A stretch of 64,000 nt of DNA, from NCBI GenBank assembly GCA_038148375.1, contig JAYQVH010000016.1, forward strand, positions 1-64,000, given 5' to 3'. The notes below the pieces were generated by a model. It worked only from the letters and a program-made list of their open reading frames with translations, was not told the DNA's origin and searched no databases. Positions 1 through 8,780 of the stretch are shown one piece after another. Both the position numbers and the translations under genes were made by a program. Position 1 is the first letter of the stretch, and every line of letters starts with the position of its first letter. The DNA is from CAWUEX02 sp038148375 (GTDB lineage: Bacteria > Pseudomonadota > Alphaproteobacteria > Rhodospirillales > Rhodospirillaceae).

Positions 1-1
1 G

Positions 2-568
2 TCCAGTCCGCGGCTCGTCGCGGCGAGTGGAAAAACGGCTTCAATGCAGGTCGGTACTCAGGTTCCGATCATCACGACCCAACAAACAGCGCCTGACGGG
101 TCGGTTGGCGGAACCAGCAACATTCTCCAACAGGTTCAATACCGGGATACAGGTGTTGTGCTCAATTTTTCACCGATCGTGAATTCAAATCGGCGCGTTG
201 AACTCACAATCAACCAGGAAGTGAGCGACGCCCAAAGCAACGATACATCGGATATTCAAAGCCCGATCATTCTTACCCGGGGCTTTACGACCACGCTGTC
301 GATCGACGATGGAGAGACGGTGATGCTGGCAGGTCTAATTTCTGAAAACTTCAGCGTAGGTGACACCGGTGTTCCGTACCTCAAGGACATACCGCTGCTC
401 GGGAACCTCTTTAAATCGCAGTCCCGTTCGCGGCAGAAAACCGAATTGATCGTCTTACTAACACCCTACATCATAGATGGCCGCGATACCTCACGGGCTG
501 TTCGCGACGCATTCCGCGCCCAACTCAGCGGCTTGGAATCAGCCTTCCCAGATGCGGAAGAAGACTAA
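2..568 (+). CDS. Secretin (GspD/PulD family), C-terminal fragment; 5' end outside window
   Basis: This is the end of an outer-membrane secretin, the ring-forming channel of type II secretion or type IV pilus-like systems. The reading frame is open from base 2, so the gene begins before the window. The visible part starts with a motif like SSPRLVAASGK, then MQVGTQVPI, and continues through the YRDTGVVLNFSPIVN strand region, the GETVMLAGLI segment and the VPYLKDIPLLGNLF motif, ending in TELIVLLTPYII; all are hallmarks of the secretin C domain. About 40 residues follow the last motif and may form the pilotin-binding S domain. The exact system (T2SS, MSHA, Tad) cannot be decided without the N-terminal domains. 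A Sel1 lipoprotein follows 46 bases downstream. Confidence 0.9.
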   Translation, partial: SSPRLVAASGKTASMQVGTQVPIITTQQTAPDGSVGGTSNILQQVQYRDTGVVLNFSPIVNSNRRVELTINQEVSDAQSNDTSDIQSPIILTRGFTTTLSIDDGETVMLAGLISENFSVGDTGVPYLKDIPLLGNLFKSQSRSRQKTELIVLLTPYIIDGRDTSRAVRDAFRAQLSGLESAFPDAEED

Positions 569-614
569 GTTAGCCAATCTGATCCAGCCGTTCTCAACGT
601 CAGAAAGTATTGCA

Positions 615-1409
615 ATGATATCCACGTTTGTTCAGATGTCGGCCGCATTCATGCTTGTCTTGCTCATCGCAGGATGCAGCACGGTCAAGACACAGAATGA
701 AACAATGGCAACTTGGTTTCCAGACGAGCAGGTCTACAGGGAAATGGCGACCGACTCACTTATGGCTGCATCCAGCGCGGGATCGGCTGAAGCCAAACTG
801 ATCCTAGCGGTGCGCCTAATGGAGGGTGACAGGATCGAGAAAAACGAAGCGCGTGCGTTAGCCATATTCCAAGACATGGCTGAAGACGGCGACGCACGCG
901 CCCAGTACTACGTCGGCGTTGCGTATGCGCAAGGGGCTGGCGTTCCGCAAGACGAAGCAGCTGCCCTCGAATGGTTCGGCAAGTCGGCCGAGGCAGGCTA
1001 CCACAAGAGCCAGCATTGGTATGGCCTTTTCCTGGCATATGGCCGCGGCAGCGGCGAACCTGATTGGGACTCGGCGATTCCTTGGATTGAACGTGCCGCA
1101 CGGCAGGGCAACCCTGATTCGCAGTTTATGCTCGGCGAAGCTTACGATTCGTGTCGCGGCGGGCTGCCACGTGACTTCGATAAGGCCGCCTACTGGTACC
1201 GAATCGCCGATGGCGCCCTCGATAGCGATCAGGATCACATGCTGGCCCGCTTTAACCTGCGCCGCTTGATCGACCTGGGCCTCGCGGAATGGCAAGAAGG
1301 TGATACGGGCGCACCCCCTCGTTTCTTGCAACCCATCGAGTCCGGTAACTTTACACCATGCCCGAAGGGTGTCCGGGATGATGTTGCAGACCGCCTGGGA
1401 TTTAACTAA
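615..1409 (+). CDS. Sel1-like repeat (SLR/TPR) lipoprotein
   Basis: A 264-residue secreted lipoprotein. I chose the ATG at 615 because it gives a clean lipoprotein signal, hydrophobic AAFMLVLLIAGC, with the lipobox Cys near residue 22; longer starts at 477 or 552 would bury it. The mature part contains about three to four Sel1-like repeats, seen as spaced A-x-A-x-x-x-L and G-x-G-V-P-Q-D-x-x-x-A-x-x-W-F patterns (for example AQYYVGVAYAQGAGVPQDEA), a helical solenoid used for protein-protein contacts. It follows the secretin with a 46-base gap and could be an accessory or pilotin-like partner of that complex; this is inference from position only. Confidence 0.8.
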   Translation: MISTFVQMSAAFMLVLLIAGCSTVKTQNETMATWFPDEQVYREMATDSLMAASSAGSAEAKLILAVRLMEGDRIEKNEARALAIFQDMAEDGDARAQYYVGVAYAQGAGVPQDEAAALEWFGKSAEAGYHKSQHWYGLFLAYGRGSGEPDWDSAIPWIERAARQGNPDSQFMLGEAYDSCRGGLPRDFDKAAYWYRIADGALDSDQDHMLARFNLRRLIDLGLAEWQEGDTGAPPRFLQPIESGNFTPCPKGVRDDVADRLGFN

Positions 1410-1457
1410 GTATAGACGAGTTAGCTGTCCAGCTCCGAAGAGACGAAGTCACTGCGC

Positions 1458-1694
1458 ATGGTTACCGATCAGGTTGAACTGGGAATTACTATCGCGGTCC
1501 TACTCGTGGAAATTGCACTTTTCGGACTGTGTTATTACCGCATCAAGCAGCCGCCCGACCCGGCCAATCCTCGGCTGATCAATTACCCGGTTGCGATGCT
1601 ATTTTTAACGCTGATCATTCTTGCGACGCTTGCCCATATCATTAGCCTCGTCAGCGGACAGCAGTTACAACCCCGCCGCAAGCGTGGCTTGTAG
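1458..1694 (+). CDS. Small two-helix membrane protein, unknown function
   Basis: A 78-residue protein with two clear hydrophobic helices, roughly residues 8-26 (VELGITIAVLLVEIALFGL) and 45-66 (PVAMLFLTLIILATLAHIISLV), a short Pro-rich loop (KQPPDPANP) between them and a basic tail RRKRGL. This looks like a real inner-membrane protein with both ends in the cytoplasm by the positive-inside rule. I recognise no family. It lies 48 bases after the Sel1 lipoprotein on the same strand and convergent with the isomerase gene. The start at 1458 is the only ATG that keeps the first helix complete. Confidence 0.6.
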   Translation: MVTDQVELGITIAVLLVEIALFGLCYYRIKQPPDPANPRLINYPVAMLFLTLIILATLAHIISLVSGQQLQPRRKRGL

Positions 1695-1723
1695 CCACTT
1701 TGCCGAAGAACTGCCGTCAGTGA

Positions 1724-2317
1724 TTACGTCGGGTACTTTATGTTCGGCCAGCCCATGTGGATGTCGAGCATTGCGGAAATAAGTGCCAAATGCGCCGTTT
1801 CGACGAACCCGTAATCCGGCGCAGCCACGTGGATGTTGAGATCGCCCTTGCCGCGCAGCGGATTATCTGGCGCGAATCCGGATAAGGTTAGAATGTAACA
1901 ACCTGCCGCTCGCGCCGCGTCAAGCCCATTGAGAATATTTTTAGAGCGGCCGGACGAGGATATGGCGACAAGAATATCGCCTTGATTCGCGATCATCTCA
2001 ATTTGTTTGGAAAATACGAACTCGTACCCGTAATCGTTGGCAAGGCATGTCAACGCAGAGGAGTCATTTAAGGCGAGCGCTTTTACGCCGCCATTCTTGA
2101 AAAAATCCGTCGCCATATGGCTGCAGATTCCAGCGGACCCCCCATTGCCACAAAACAACACTTTGTTGGCATCTGAAGCAGCGGTGCGCAACCGGCCTGT
2201 AAACCCTTCGAACGCTTGCTCCCGGTCAACGGGCTTGCCATCGGAATCTGTATATTCTGCTGATTCGATGTGCTGTGCGAGACGAGAAAAATAATCGCTT
2301 ATGACCGTATTCGGCAT
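1724..2317 (-). CDS. gmhA: SIS-domain phosphosugar isomerase, GmhA-like (sedoheptulose 7-phosphate isomerase)
   Basis: A 197-residue SIS-domain protein of the size of GmhA, which converts sedoheptulose 7-phosphate to D-glycero-manno-heptose 7-phosphate, the first step towards ADP-heptose for LPS cores or heptosylated proteins. The phosphosugar loop FCGNGGSA is near residues 55-62 and the second SIS loop ISSSGRSKNI near 118-127; a C-terminal ETAHLALISAMLDIH helix matches the region holding the catalytic His of GmhA. In the first helix the usual acidic residue is Asp (HMATDF) rather than Glu, so the exact substrate could differ. It stands next to TPR-heptosyltransferase-like genes, which supports a role in a surface glycan. 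Confidence 0.8.
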   Translation of the reverse strand: MPNTVISDYFSRLAQHIESAEYTDSDGKPVDREQAFEGFTGRLRTAASDANKVLFCGNGGSAGICSHMATDFFKNGGVKALALNDSSALTCLANDYGYEFVFSKQIEMIANQGDILVAISSSGRSKNILNGLDAARAAGCYILTLSGFAPDNPLRGKGDLNIHVAAPDYGFVETAHLALISAMLDIHMGWPNIKYPT

Positions 2318-2459
2318 TGTAGGCTTTCCCTAGTTATACTGGCGAATGTACCCTTACACGTGCCCAATTGCTACGTCGCAGGCGCTCTCAAATGCTTGAA
2401 AGTTCAGTGGTGAGTCAGAACTCAACCGGTCGCAAGTGGCGAACAGATGGCGCGATGCC

Positions 2460-4292
2460 ATGACATCGTCGACGGATGATACGTCACAGTTAATTGCCGA
2501 AACAGTTAGGCACCTCAACGCCGGCCAAACGGATCAGGCAGAATCGGTTTGTCGCGACGCACTCGCTAAAAGTGCAGAGCACCCAGACGCGTGGCACCTG
2601 CTCGGAGTGATTCAATTCAAGACCGATCGGCTCACAGAGGCCCGGAATTCGGTCACACAGGCGATTCGCTTGAACAATAAAATTTCTCTATATTACAATA
2701 ACTTATCTCTTATTTTGCTCGCGCTGGACGACATGAAAGCCGCCCTTGAGGCTGCTCTAGAGGCGGTTCGAGTCGCCCCCATGGATGTCACCGCGCACAC
2801 CACGCTCAGCACCGTCCATCAGCGGCGCGGCGATGTCGGCCCAGCCATTTCCTGCCTTGAACATGCGTTGACCATTGATCCGGCATCCTTGCCCGCAAGG
2901 ACGAATCTGGGTGCGTTGATGCTGGAGACGGGCAACCTTGAACGGGCGGAATCCGAATTTAAGCAGGCGTACGCTCTCTCGCCGACCGATCCGGAAACTG
3001 CCACCGGATACGCTAAAGTTTTGATTCGTACTGGCCGTGCACATGCTGCGCTTGATGTGTTTCGGCCAGTTACGGAAGGCCGCCCGGCGTCTCCACGCCA
3101 CGTGTTGTTATATGCAGAAGCGTTACTCGGCGTCGGGCGCACTGAAGAGGCGTTGTCGGTCGTGGATTCCGCTCTGAAGGATTCCGAGGCGAATCTTTCG
3201 CTTCGCAACTTTCGGGGTCACCTTCTCCGCGACCTGGACCGCCCGGCTGACGCCATCCAGGAGTTTGAATCCGTCCTGGCTGCGAATCCCGATCATTTGG
3301 ATTCCCGGATTAACCTTGGACTGACTCTCCTTGGCTTGGGAAGTTTTGGCGCCGGCTGGCACAACTACCGGGCACGTTCCCAGGCGGCGGACGCCAAACG
3401 CCCGGTATTTTTAAACAACGTCCCACAATGGACTGATCACGACCTGCACGGAGCGCGTTTAGCCGTCTGGACGGAACAAGGGATCGGCGATGAGATTCTG
3501 CAGGCCGGCCTTGTGCCCGATCTGGCGGAACGGTGCGCTTCACTTACCCTCGTATGTTCGGACCGTTTGTCCGGTTTGTTCCGCTCATCATTTCCCGGCG
3601 TGACCGTTGTCCCGAAATCCGCGACCGCGGCGTTAGGCGGCGTGGACTTCGCGTGCCCGTTAATCGATACCGCGGTAATTCTGCGGCCAGATGCGCGGCT
3701 CTTTCCCACTCACCACGGGTATCTCCGGCCTGATCCCGACGCGGCGGCGGCTTTGAGGCGCAAATACGTCGAATCCGCGCCGTCCGGTGGGCCGCCGGTC
3801 ATCGTCGGCCTGTCGTGGCGCAGCGGCAACGCCACCTATGGGCGGGTGAACACGATAGACCTGCGGCATTGGGAACCGGTGTTCAAAGCGGCCCAGACCG
3901 ATGCGGGCCCGGTGGTTTTTGTCTCATGCCAATATGACGCCAACGCCGAGGATGCTGAAGCGGCCCGACGCCACGGCATCTCTCTGATCATCGACGACGG
4001 CGTCGATCACCGGGGTCCGCTGGGAGACGCGGCGGCACAAGTCGCCGCATGTGATCTGATATTGTCGACAAGTACAACAACCGTACAACTCGCCGGTGCC
4101 TTAGCCCGGCCGACTCTTCACCTGCCGGGCACAGGCTTAGCGTGCGGCTGGTATTGGATGACCGAAGGCGAGACAACGCCGTGGTACCCTGCCGTGCGCC
4201 AAATTCGGCGCCGTGACGAGGCCGGACGAAAGGGACAACTGGAAGCAGCAGCCCGAGCGATGACAGATTGGATCAATCGGCCTGGCTCGTAG
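2460..4292 (+). CDS. TPR-repeat protein with C-terminal glycosyltransferase (heptosyltransferase-like) domain
   Basis: A 610-residue protein with about seven tetratricopeptide repeats over the first ~290 residues (for example YYNNLSLILLALDDMKAALEAALEAVRVAPMD) followed by a GT-B type domain resembling family 9 glycosyltransferases: the glycine loop WTEQGIGDEIL is near residue 340, and the nucleotide-sugar half has VGLSWRSGN near 455 and a DLILSTSTTTVQLAGALARPT segment near 540. Such TPR-GT fusions are known in alphaproteobacteria and usually modify proteins or glycans. I chose ATG 2460; an ATG at 2436 is in frame and possible. It is divergent from gmhA and convergent with the next TPR gene. 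Confidence 0.78.
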   Translation: MTSSTDDTSQLIAETVRHLNAGQTDQAESVCRDALAKSAEHPDAWHLLGVIQFKTDRLTEARNSVTQAIRLNNKISLYYNNLSLILLALDDMKAALEAALEAVRVAPMDVTAHTTLSTVHQRRGDVGPAISCLEHALTIDPASLPARTNLGALMLETGNLERAESEFKQAYALSPTDPETATGYAKVLIRTGRAHAALDVFRPVTEGRPASPRHVLLYAEALLGVGRTEEALSVVDSALKDSEANLSLRNFRGHLLRDLDRPADAIQEFESVLAANPDHLDSRINLGLTLLGLGSFGAGWHNYRARSQAADAKRPVFLNNVPQWTDHDLHGARLAVWTEQGIGDEILQAGLVPDLAERCASLTLVCSDRLSGLFRSSFPGVTVVPKSATAALGGVDFACPLIDTAVILRPDARLFPTHHGYLRPDPDAAAALRRKYVESAPSGGPPVIVGLSWRSGNATYGRVNTIDLRHWEPVFKAAQTDAGPVVFVSCQYDANAEDAEAARRHGISLIIDDGVDHRGPLGDAAAQVAACDLILSTSTTTVQLAGALARPTLHLPGTGLACGWYWMTEGETTPWYPAVRQIRRRDEAGRKGQLEAAARAMTDWINRPGS

Positions 4293-4303
4293 CGGGGCGG
4301 GTA

Positions 4304-4960
4304 TCAGGCTGCGCCGTACTCTTCCCGTAAGCGTTTGTATTCAGGATTATCCGGGTCGATGTCACACGCTTTGGCCATGAGCTCTTCGGCGCCCTTCGGG
4401 TCACCCTGCATGCCCTTGACCAAGCCGAGACCATAGTAGATTTGCGGAATACTCTGATCCTGACTTAAAGCATCCTCGAGATATTCTGTCGCCGCCTCAT
4501 ACTGTTCTGTGAAGACGCAGCACAATCCGGCACTGATTTTGTAGCGCACGTTACCGGGCGCAATAACCGTCGCGCGCTGATAGGCACGCAAAGCATCGGG
4601 AAATCTCTGAAGGTGCTGATAGGTATCCCCCAACGCACCGAAGACTTCATCGCGTCCGGGATCGAGATCGCCTGCCTTCGATAGAGACGCGACCCCCTGA
4701 TCAACCTTACCTGACACGAGATACGCGTGACCTAGAGCCTGATGATACTCGGCAATGGTGTCGTCCAATTCGACCGCGGCCTCGAGATAACTGATCCCTT
4801 CTTCGAATTTCCCCAACTGGCAGGACAGCACGCCCAGCAACTTCAAAGCTTCGGCGTTGTCAGACTCGTCAACCACGATGTCCAGGTACGCCTGCTCGGC
4901 GTCTTCCAATTTCCCGGCCTGATGCAATTCCAGAGCCGCTTGCAGTTTCTCTTCCGACAT
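4304..4960 (-). CDS. TPR-repeat protein, function unknown
   Basis: A 218-residue protein made almost entirely of tetratricopeptide repeats: six or so 34-residue helical hairpins can be read, beginning AALELHQAGKLEDAEQAYLDIV and ending in GLGLVKGMQGDPKGAEELMAKACDIDPDNPEY. There is no signal peptide, membrane segment or enzymatic domain, so it is probably a cytoplasmic scaffold. It is convergent with the TPR-glycosyltransferase at 2460 (11-base gap) and divergent from the TPR-glycosyltransferase at 5146 (185-base shared promoter region). The location between two TPR-GT proteins suggests it joins the same pathway, but this is inference. Confidence 0.75.
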   Translation of the reverse strand: MSEEKLQAALELHQAGKLEDAEQAYLDIVVDESDNAEALKLLGVLSCQLGKFEEGISYLEAAVELDDTIAEYHQALGHAYLVSGKVDQGVASLSKAGDLDPGRDEVFGALGDTYQHLQRFPDALRAYQRATVIAPGNVRYKISAGLCCVFTEQYEAATEYLEDALSQDQSIPQIYYGLGLVKGMQGDPKGAEELMAKACDIDPDNPEYKRLREEYGAA

Positions 4961-5145
4961 AAGTTCAGCCTGTCATTTATGGGGTGCAGGGCCCACCCGC
5001 GCATAGCGGGGCCCTCTGGTCAGATGCGCCGTTCTACCGAACCCGCGCAGGCAGTTCAAATGGAAATCGCGCTCCCTAACCTTGCCCCAGTGAAGCCCGG
5101 TTCCTATAACCGAGGACCCATCGGCAGGCCGGTATTGGACCATTT

Positions 5146-6852
5146 GTGGACACCCCAGATATAGAAGCGGCGAAAGACAAGCTTCGCACCGGCGCCGAGT
5201 CGCTCGCCAAGGGAAGAACCGCGGACGCAGAGGCCGCATTCCAGGCCGCCCTTGCGCTAGCGCCGGGTTATGCTCCTGCCAACCACAATTTGGGTCTCAT
5301 CCGTCTGCGCCGTGGAGATGCCGCGCTGGCCTTACCGTACCTGGAGGACGCCGCGCGCGCGATGCCGTCGGGCACAACGTTCCTCGCACTGGCAGAATGC
5401 TACGAGGCGCTCGGACAGCCTGAACGGGCGATCGAATACTACAAACCGGTTCTCGAACAAACCGATCAGACCGCAGAAACATGGACAAATTACGCGCAAC
5501 TGCTGGAAGGGTGCGGGCGCAAGGAAGAAGCGGCGGCAGCTTATCGCGCCGCGTTGAGCCGAGATCCCGGAAACGTGACCGCCGCGATCAAACTCAGCTG
5601 GATGGTCTGGCGCACAGACCACCAGCAGGCAATCGATCTTTTGGAAAAATGCCTGTCTGAAGCCGGTGAGAACGCGGCGTCACGGATCAAGGTGCTCGGC
5701 GTTCTCATTCTGTTTAAGGAATGGAAAGCACGTATCGATGCGGATCGGCCGCCATACCACGCATCTTCAATGAACGAGCTGTTTTTCTCAGCCGCAGCTA
5801 ATTTGCTTGCTGACTTCCAGCGCGCTTGCGAAACGGTACTCGAAGGCGCTCCAACAGATCACTGGGCAAGGATGAACTTAGGCCTCGCCTATTTCGCCAG
5901 CGAAGATCGAGAGAGCGCTCAGCAGTGCTTCCATGCCGTTGGCGAGGCGACGGGCAATGTTATGGCGAAATCCGTGCGCTTCGACGCCGCGTTCTTTGAC
6001 ACGCTTCAGTCCGTCTCCGATGCCGATTTATTGGATGGATTACCGCCGGTCGAAACCGCGCGGTCCGTATCTTTCGCGGATAACGACATACTCTATATGG
6101 CGTGTAACTCGACGTATTTCGATGCATTCGCAAAGCCTTTGCTGCGATCTCTGGCCGACAAAGGACCGGAATCTCAGATTCATGTGCATCTCATGGACTC
6201 CGCGCCCGATCATACGGCCACCGTGACGGATTTCTGTGACAGCTTGGCCCCGCTACGCATTGCGGTGAGCGTCGAACGGCCGGATCTGTCCAAGGCGGAC
6301 ATAGTTACGGCGCGCGCCTATTTCCATGCCATTCGCTTCATCCGGTTTTACCATCATCTACAGATTTACGGGAAAACCCTGTGGCTGATGGATGTCGACG
6401 GGTTGTTCAACTTGCCTCCGGCAACGTTCTTTTCGAGCGCCAGAGACTGCGACGTTGCGATGCGGGTCCGTCCAGGCCGCCTCGAACCGTGGAATCAATT
6501 CAACGCGTGCCTGTTCGGTGTTGCCCCGACGGAGCGCGGCCTGACGTACTTACATGCCGCCGCAGCCTACATTGCCCACTTCTATCGCCTCGGCCCGATG
6601 GCCTGGGGCATCGATCAGCTGGCCATGTATGCGGCTTATATCGACCTCGAACGGCGAGGCGCGGCGCCGACAGTCCATTTTCTCGATGAAAAAGTTCTCG
6701 ACTATGATTACAGGGATGATGGCGTTTTGTGGTGCAGCTCAGGCGTCACCAAGTTTGCCGCACTAAATGCGAAAAATGCGGGAACCGATCCCACCGCCTC
6801 GCCTTACGACCGGGCTTTCGCGCGCTATGCCGGAAATGACCCGCGTGCTTGA
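5146..6852 (+). CDS. TPR-repeat protein with GT-A-type glycosyltransferase-like domain
   Basis: A 568-residue protein starting with GTG. The first ~150 residues are TPR units (ADAEAAFQAALALAPGYAPANHNLGLIRLRRGD and following), then a linker with a further TPR-like part near 230-265. From about residue 300 there is a nucleotide-diphospho-sugar transferase fold: an opening strand ILYMACNSTYFDAFAKPLLRSL and a metal-binding acidic motif LMDVDGLF near residue 413, as in DxD glycosyltransferases. The C-terminal part has WGIDQLAMYAAY, a pattern seen in GT8-like enzymes. The acceptor cannot be told. It is the last gene of the glycan-like block and lies directly upstream of the riboswitch leader of metZ. 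Confidence 0.72.
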   Translation: MDTPDIEAAKDKLRTGAESLAKGRTADAEAAFQAALALAPGYAPANHNLGLIRLRRGDAALALPYLEDAARAMPSGTTFLALAECYEALGQPERAIEYYKPVLEQTDQTAETWTNYAQLLEGCGRKEEAAAAYRAALSRDPGNVTAAIKLSWMVWRTDHQQAIDLLEKCLSEAGENAASRIKVLGVLILFKEWKARIDADRPPYHASSMNELFFSAAANLLADFQRACETVLEGAPTDHWARMNLGLAYFASEDRESAQQCFHAVGEATGNVMAKSVRFDAAFFDTLQSVSDADLLDGLPPVETARSVSFADNDILYMACNSTYFDAFAKPLLRSLADKGPESQIHVHLMDSAPDHTATVTDFCDSLAPLRIAVSVERPDLSKADIVTARAYFHAIRFIRFYHHLQIYGKTLWLMDVDGLFNLPPATFFSSARDCDVAMRVRPGRLEPWNQFNACLFGVAPTERGLTYLHAAAAYIAHFYRLGPMAWGIDQLAMYAAYIDLERRGAAPTVHFLDEKVLDYDYRDDGVLWCSSGVTKFAALNAKNAGTDPTASPYDRAFARYAGNDPRA

Positions 6853-6884
6853 CCATTTCCTAAAATCGGGTTACGACCATTTTC

Positions 6885-6937
6885 CGTGGTGATTTGAAGA
6901 CCGGATTGCGGCCACGTTAAAACAAACGCTAAAAGGT
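6885..6937 (+). promoter_or_regulatory. SAM-II (SAM-alpha) riboswitch upstream of metZ
   Basis: The leader matches the SAM-II consensus at its conserved parts: a P1 arm cgtgg (6885-6889) followed at once by TGATTTGA, the complementary ccacg (6912-6916) followed by TTAAA, and then the pseudoknot strand GCTAAAAGG (6928-6936). Spacing and order are as in alphaproteobacterial metA/metX/metZ leaders, where S-adenosylmethionine binding turns expression down. Here it lies about 60 bases ahead of the metZ start, with a terminator in between, so transcription attenuation is the likely output. Confidence 0.88.
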
Positions 6938-6947
6938 CGAGGGCATT

Positions 6948-6977
6948 GCCCCCGCCTCACCGGTCGGGGGCTTTTTT
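6948..6977 (+). terminator. Intrinsic terminator between SAM-II aptamer and metZ (attenuator)
   Basis: A GC-only stem, gcccccg (6948-6954) with cgggggc (6965-6971), is followed directly by six T (6972-6977). A competing small hairpin gggc/gccc (6941-6944 with 6948-6951) would use the 5' arm and could act as antiterminator. The metZ ribosome site ggagga (6985-6990) lies just past the T run. Confidence 0.8.
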
Positions 6978-6998
6978 GTTGCCTGGAGGACAAGACAG

Positions 6999-8192
6999 AT
7001 GAGCATCGACTTGGAAAATCAAAGGACATGGCGTCCGGACACACAGGCCGTGCGCGGCGCGACAGTGCGCAGCCAGTTTGACGAAACCAACGAAGCGATA
7101 TTCCTGAATTCGGGATACGTCTACAAATCGGCTGAAGAGGCGGAAGCGGCGTTCAAGCAGGAAATCGAACGCTATGTTTACTCGCGCTTTCGCAATCCCA
7201 CGGTGGCAATGTTTGAGCGGCGGCTGGCTTTGATGGAAGGCGCCGAGGACTGTCGCGGCATGGCCAGCGGAATGGCTGCCGTTTTCGCGGCACTGGGAAG
7301 CCACCTGAGCGCCGGCGACCGCTTGGTCGCATCTCGCGCGCTGTTCGGCTCGTGCCAGTATATCTGCGCCGAGCTGCTTCCGCGCTATGGTATAGAGACC
7401 GAACTGGTCGATGGCCGCGACTTGGACGAATGGAAACGCGCCCTGAGCAAGCCCGCCAACGCGGTGTTTATCGAGTCTCCCTCAAATCCCGGTCTCGAAG
7501 TCATCGACATCCCCGCGGTGTGCGACCTGGCTCACAAAGCCGGAGCGCTCGTTTTCGTTGACAACGTCTTTGCCACACCGATTCTGCAAAAGCCGCTGGA
7601 GATGGGAGCGGATGTCATCATCTATTCGGCGACGAAACACATCGATGGCCAGGGCCGCTGTCTCGGCGGTGCGGTTCTCGGGACTAAGGAATTCATCGAA
7701 GAAACCGTGACCCCGTTCATTCGCCATACCGGGCCGTCCTTGAGCCCATTTAACGCATGGGTGCTCCTCAAAGGCCTGGAGACACTGGCCCTGCGTGTTG
7801 ATCGCCATTGCCAATCGGCTTTGAAAGTCGCGCAATTTCTCGAGACCAAAGGCGGTATCTCCAAACTGCTGTATCCCGGACTACAATCCCATCCGCAGCA
7901 TGACTTGGCGATGCGGCAGATGTCGCAGGGCGGTACTGTCGTCGCGTTGGAACTCGAAGGCGGCCGCGAACGGGCTTTCGCCTTTCTCAATGCGCTCAAG
8001 GTGATAGATATTTCGAACAACCTAGGCGATGCCAAAAGCCTGATTTGCCATCCGGCGACCACGACTCATCAGCGCCTGTCCAACGAAGACAAACTCGAAG
8101 TCGGCATTACGCCCGGATTCTTGCGTCTGTCGGTGGGCCTTGAGGATGTCGATGACTTAATCCAAGACCTCGACCAGGCGCTGAACGCGTAA
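6999..8192 (+). CDS. metZ: O-succinylhomoserine sulfhydrylase
   Basis: A 397-residue PLP enzyme of the Cys/Met metabolism family. It makes homocysteine from O-succinylhomoserine and sulfide in the cytoplasm. The PLP lysine sits in SATKHIDGQGR near residue 212; the motif family ESPSNPGLEVIDI near 158-170 and the start region WRPDTQAVRGATVRSQFDETNEAIFLNSGYVY are typical of MetZ rather than cystathionine gamma-synthase. A good ribosome site (ggagga) lies 9 bases before the ATG. Control by the SAM-II riboswitch immediately upstream fits a methionine-pathway gene. ApaG follows, a neighbour pair common in alphaproteobacteria. Confidence 0.95.
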   Translation: MSIDLENQRTWRPDTQAVRGATVRSQFDETNEAIFLNSGYVYKSAEEAEAAFKQEIERYVYSRFRNPTVAMFERRLALMEGAEDCRGMASGMAAVFAALGSHLSAGDRLVASRALFGSCQYICAELLPRYGIETELVDGRDLDEWKRALSKPANAVFIESPSNPGLEVIDIPAVCDLAHKAGALVFVDNVFATPILQKPLEMGADVIIYSATKHIDGQGRCLGGAVLGTKEFIEETVTPFIRHTGPSLSPFNAWVLLKGLETLALRVDRHCQSALKVAQFLETKGGISKLLYPGLQSHPQHDLAMRQMSQGGTVVALELEGGRERAFAFLNALKVIDISNNLGDAKSLICHPATTTHQRLSNEDKLEVGITPGFLRLSVGLEDVDDLIQDLDQALNA

Positions 8193-8278
8193 CGGCGCTG
8201 CCGTTAACATGCGGATAGAACGCTGCGTAAAAACCCAATAGACTATAGGCGAAGCACTCACCGCCTTTTGTATTCACG

Positions 8279-8671
8279 ATGTACGAAAAAACCACGCGCG
8301 CCATAACGATAACGGTTCAACCCTTCTATCTGGACGAGCAGTCGTCTCCGGATGAGGAAAGGTATGTATGGGCCTACAAGGTCAACATCGAGAACGGCGG
8401 CGGTGAAACGGTCAAACTGCTGAACCGCCATTGGCGTATCACCGATAGCATGGGCCGTCTGCAGGAGGTTCAGGGCGCCGGCGTCGTCGGGGAACAGCCG
8501 GTCCTGAAACCCGGCGACTCCTTCGAATACACCAGCGGCACGCCCCTGCCCACGCCTTCGGGCATTATGGTTGGAACCTATGAGATGGAAAGCGAGGAAG
8601 GCGAACGCTTCAAGGTTGATATTCCAGCCTTTTCCTTAGATAGCCCCTACGATTCAGCCGCCGTCAACTAA
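8279..8671 (+). CDS. apaG: ApaG (Co2+/Mg2+ efflux-associated protein)
   Basis: A 130-residue single-domain protein of full family length. The ApaG beta-sandwich fold is recognisable by VNIENGGGETVKLLNRHWRI, the GAGVVGEQPVLKPGDSFEYTSG loop and the SGIMVGTYEM strand. The biochemical role of ApaG is not settled; the family has been linked to cobalt resistance and low Mg2+ phenotypes, and the fold is shared with eukaryotic FBA-type domains. It is 86 bases downstream of metZ on the same strand and may share its transcript. Confidence 0.93.
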   Translation: MYEKTTRAITITVQPFYLDEQSSPDEERYVWAYKVNIENGGGETVKLLNRHWRITDSMGRLQEVQGAGVVGEQPVLKPGDSFEYTSGTPLPTPSGIMVGTYEMESEEGERFKVDIPAFSLDSPYDSAAVN

Positions 8672-8780
8672 CCAACCGCCTGTCGGATTTTGATCCGTAT
8701 GGCTGGCGCCCGCGTATCAAATCCGTAGAATAATTTCGCGCACACAAAAAAGTACCCGTTAGGCGGTGCTGAAGGGACCT

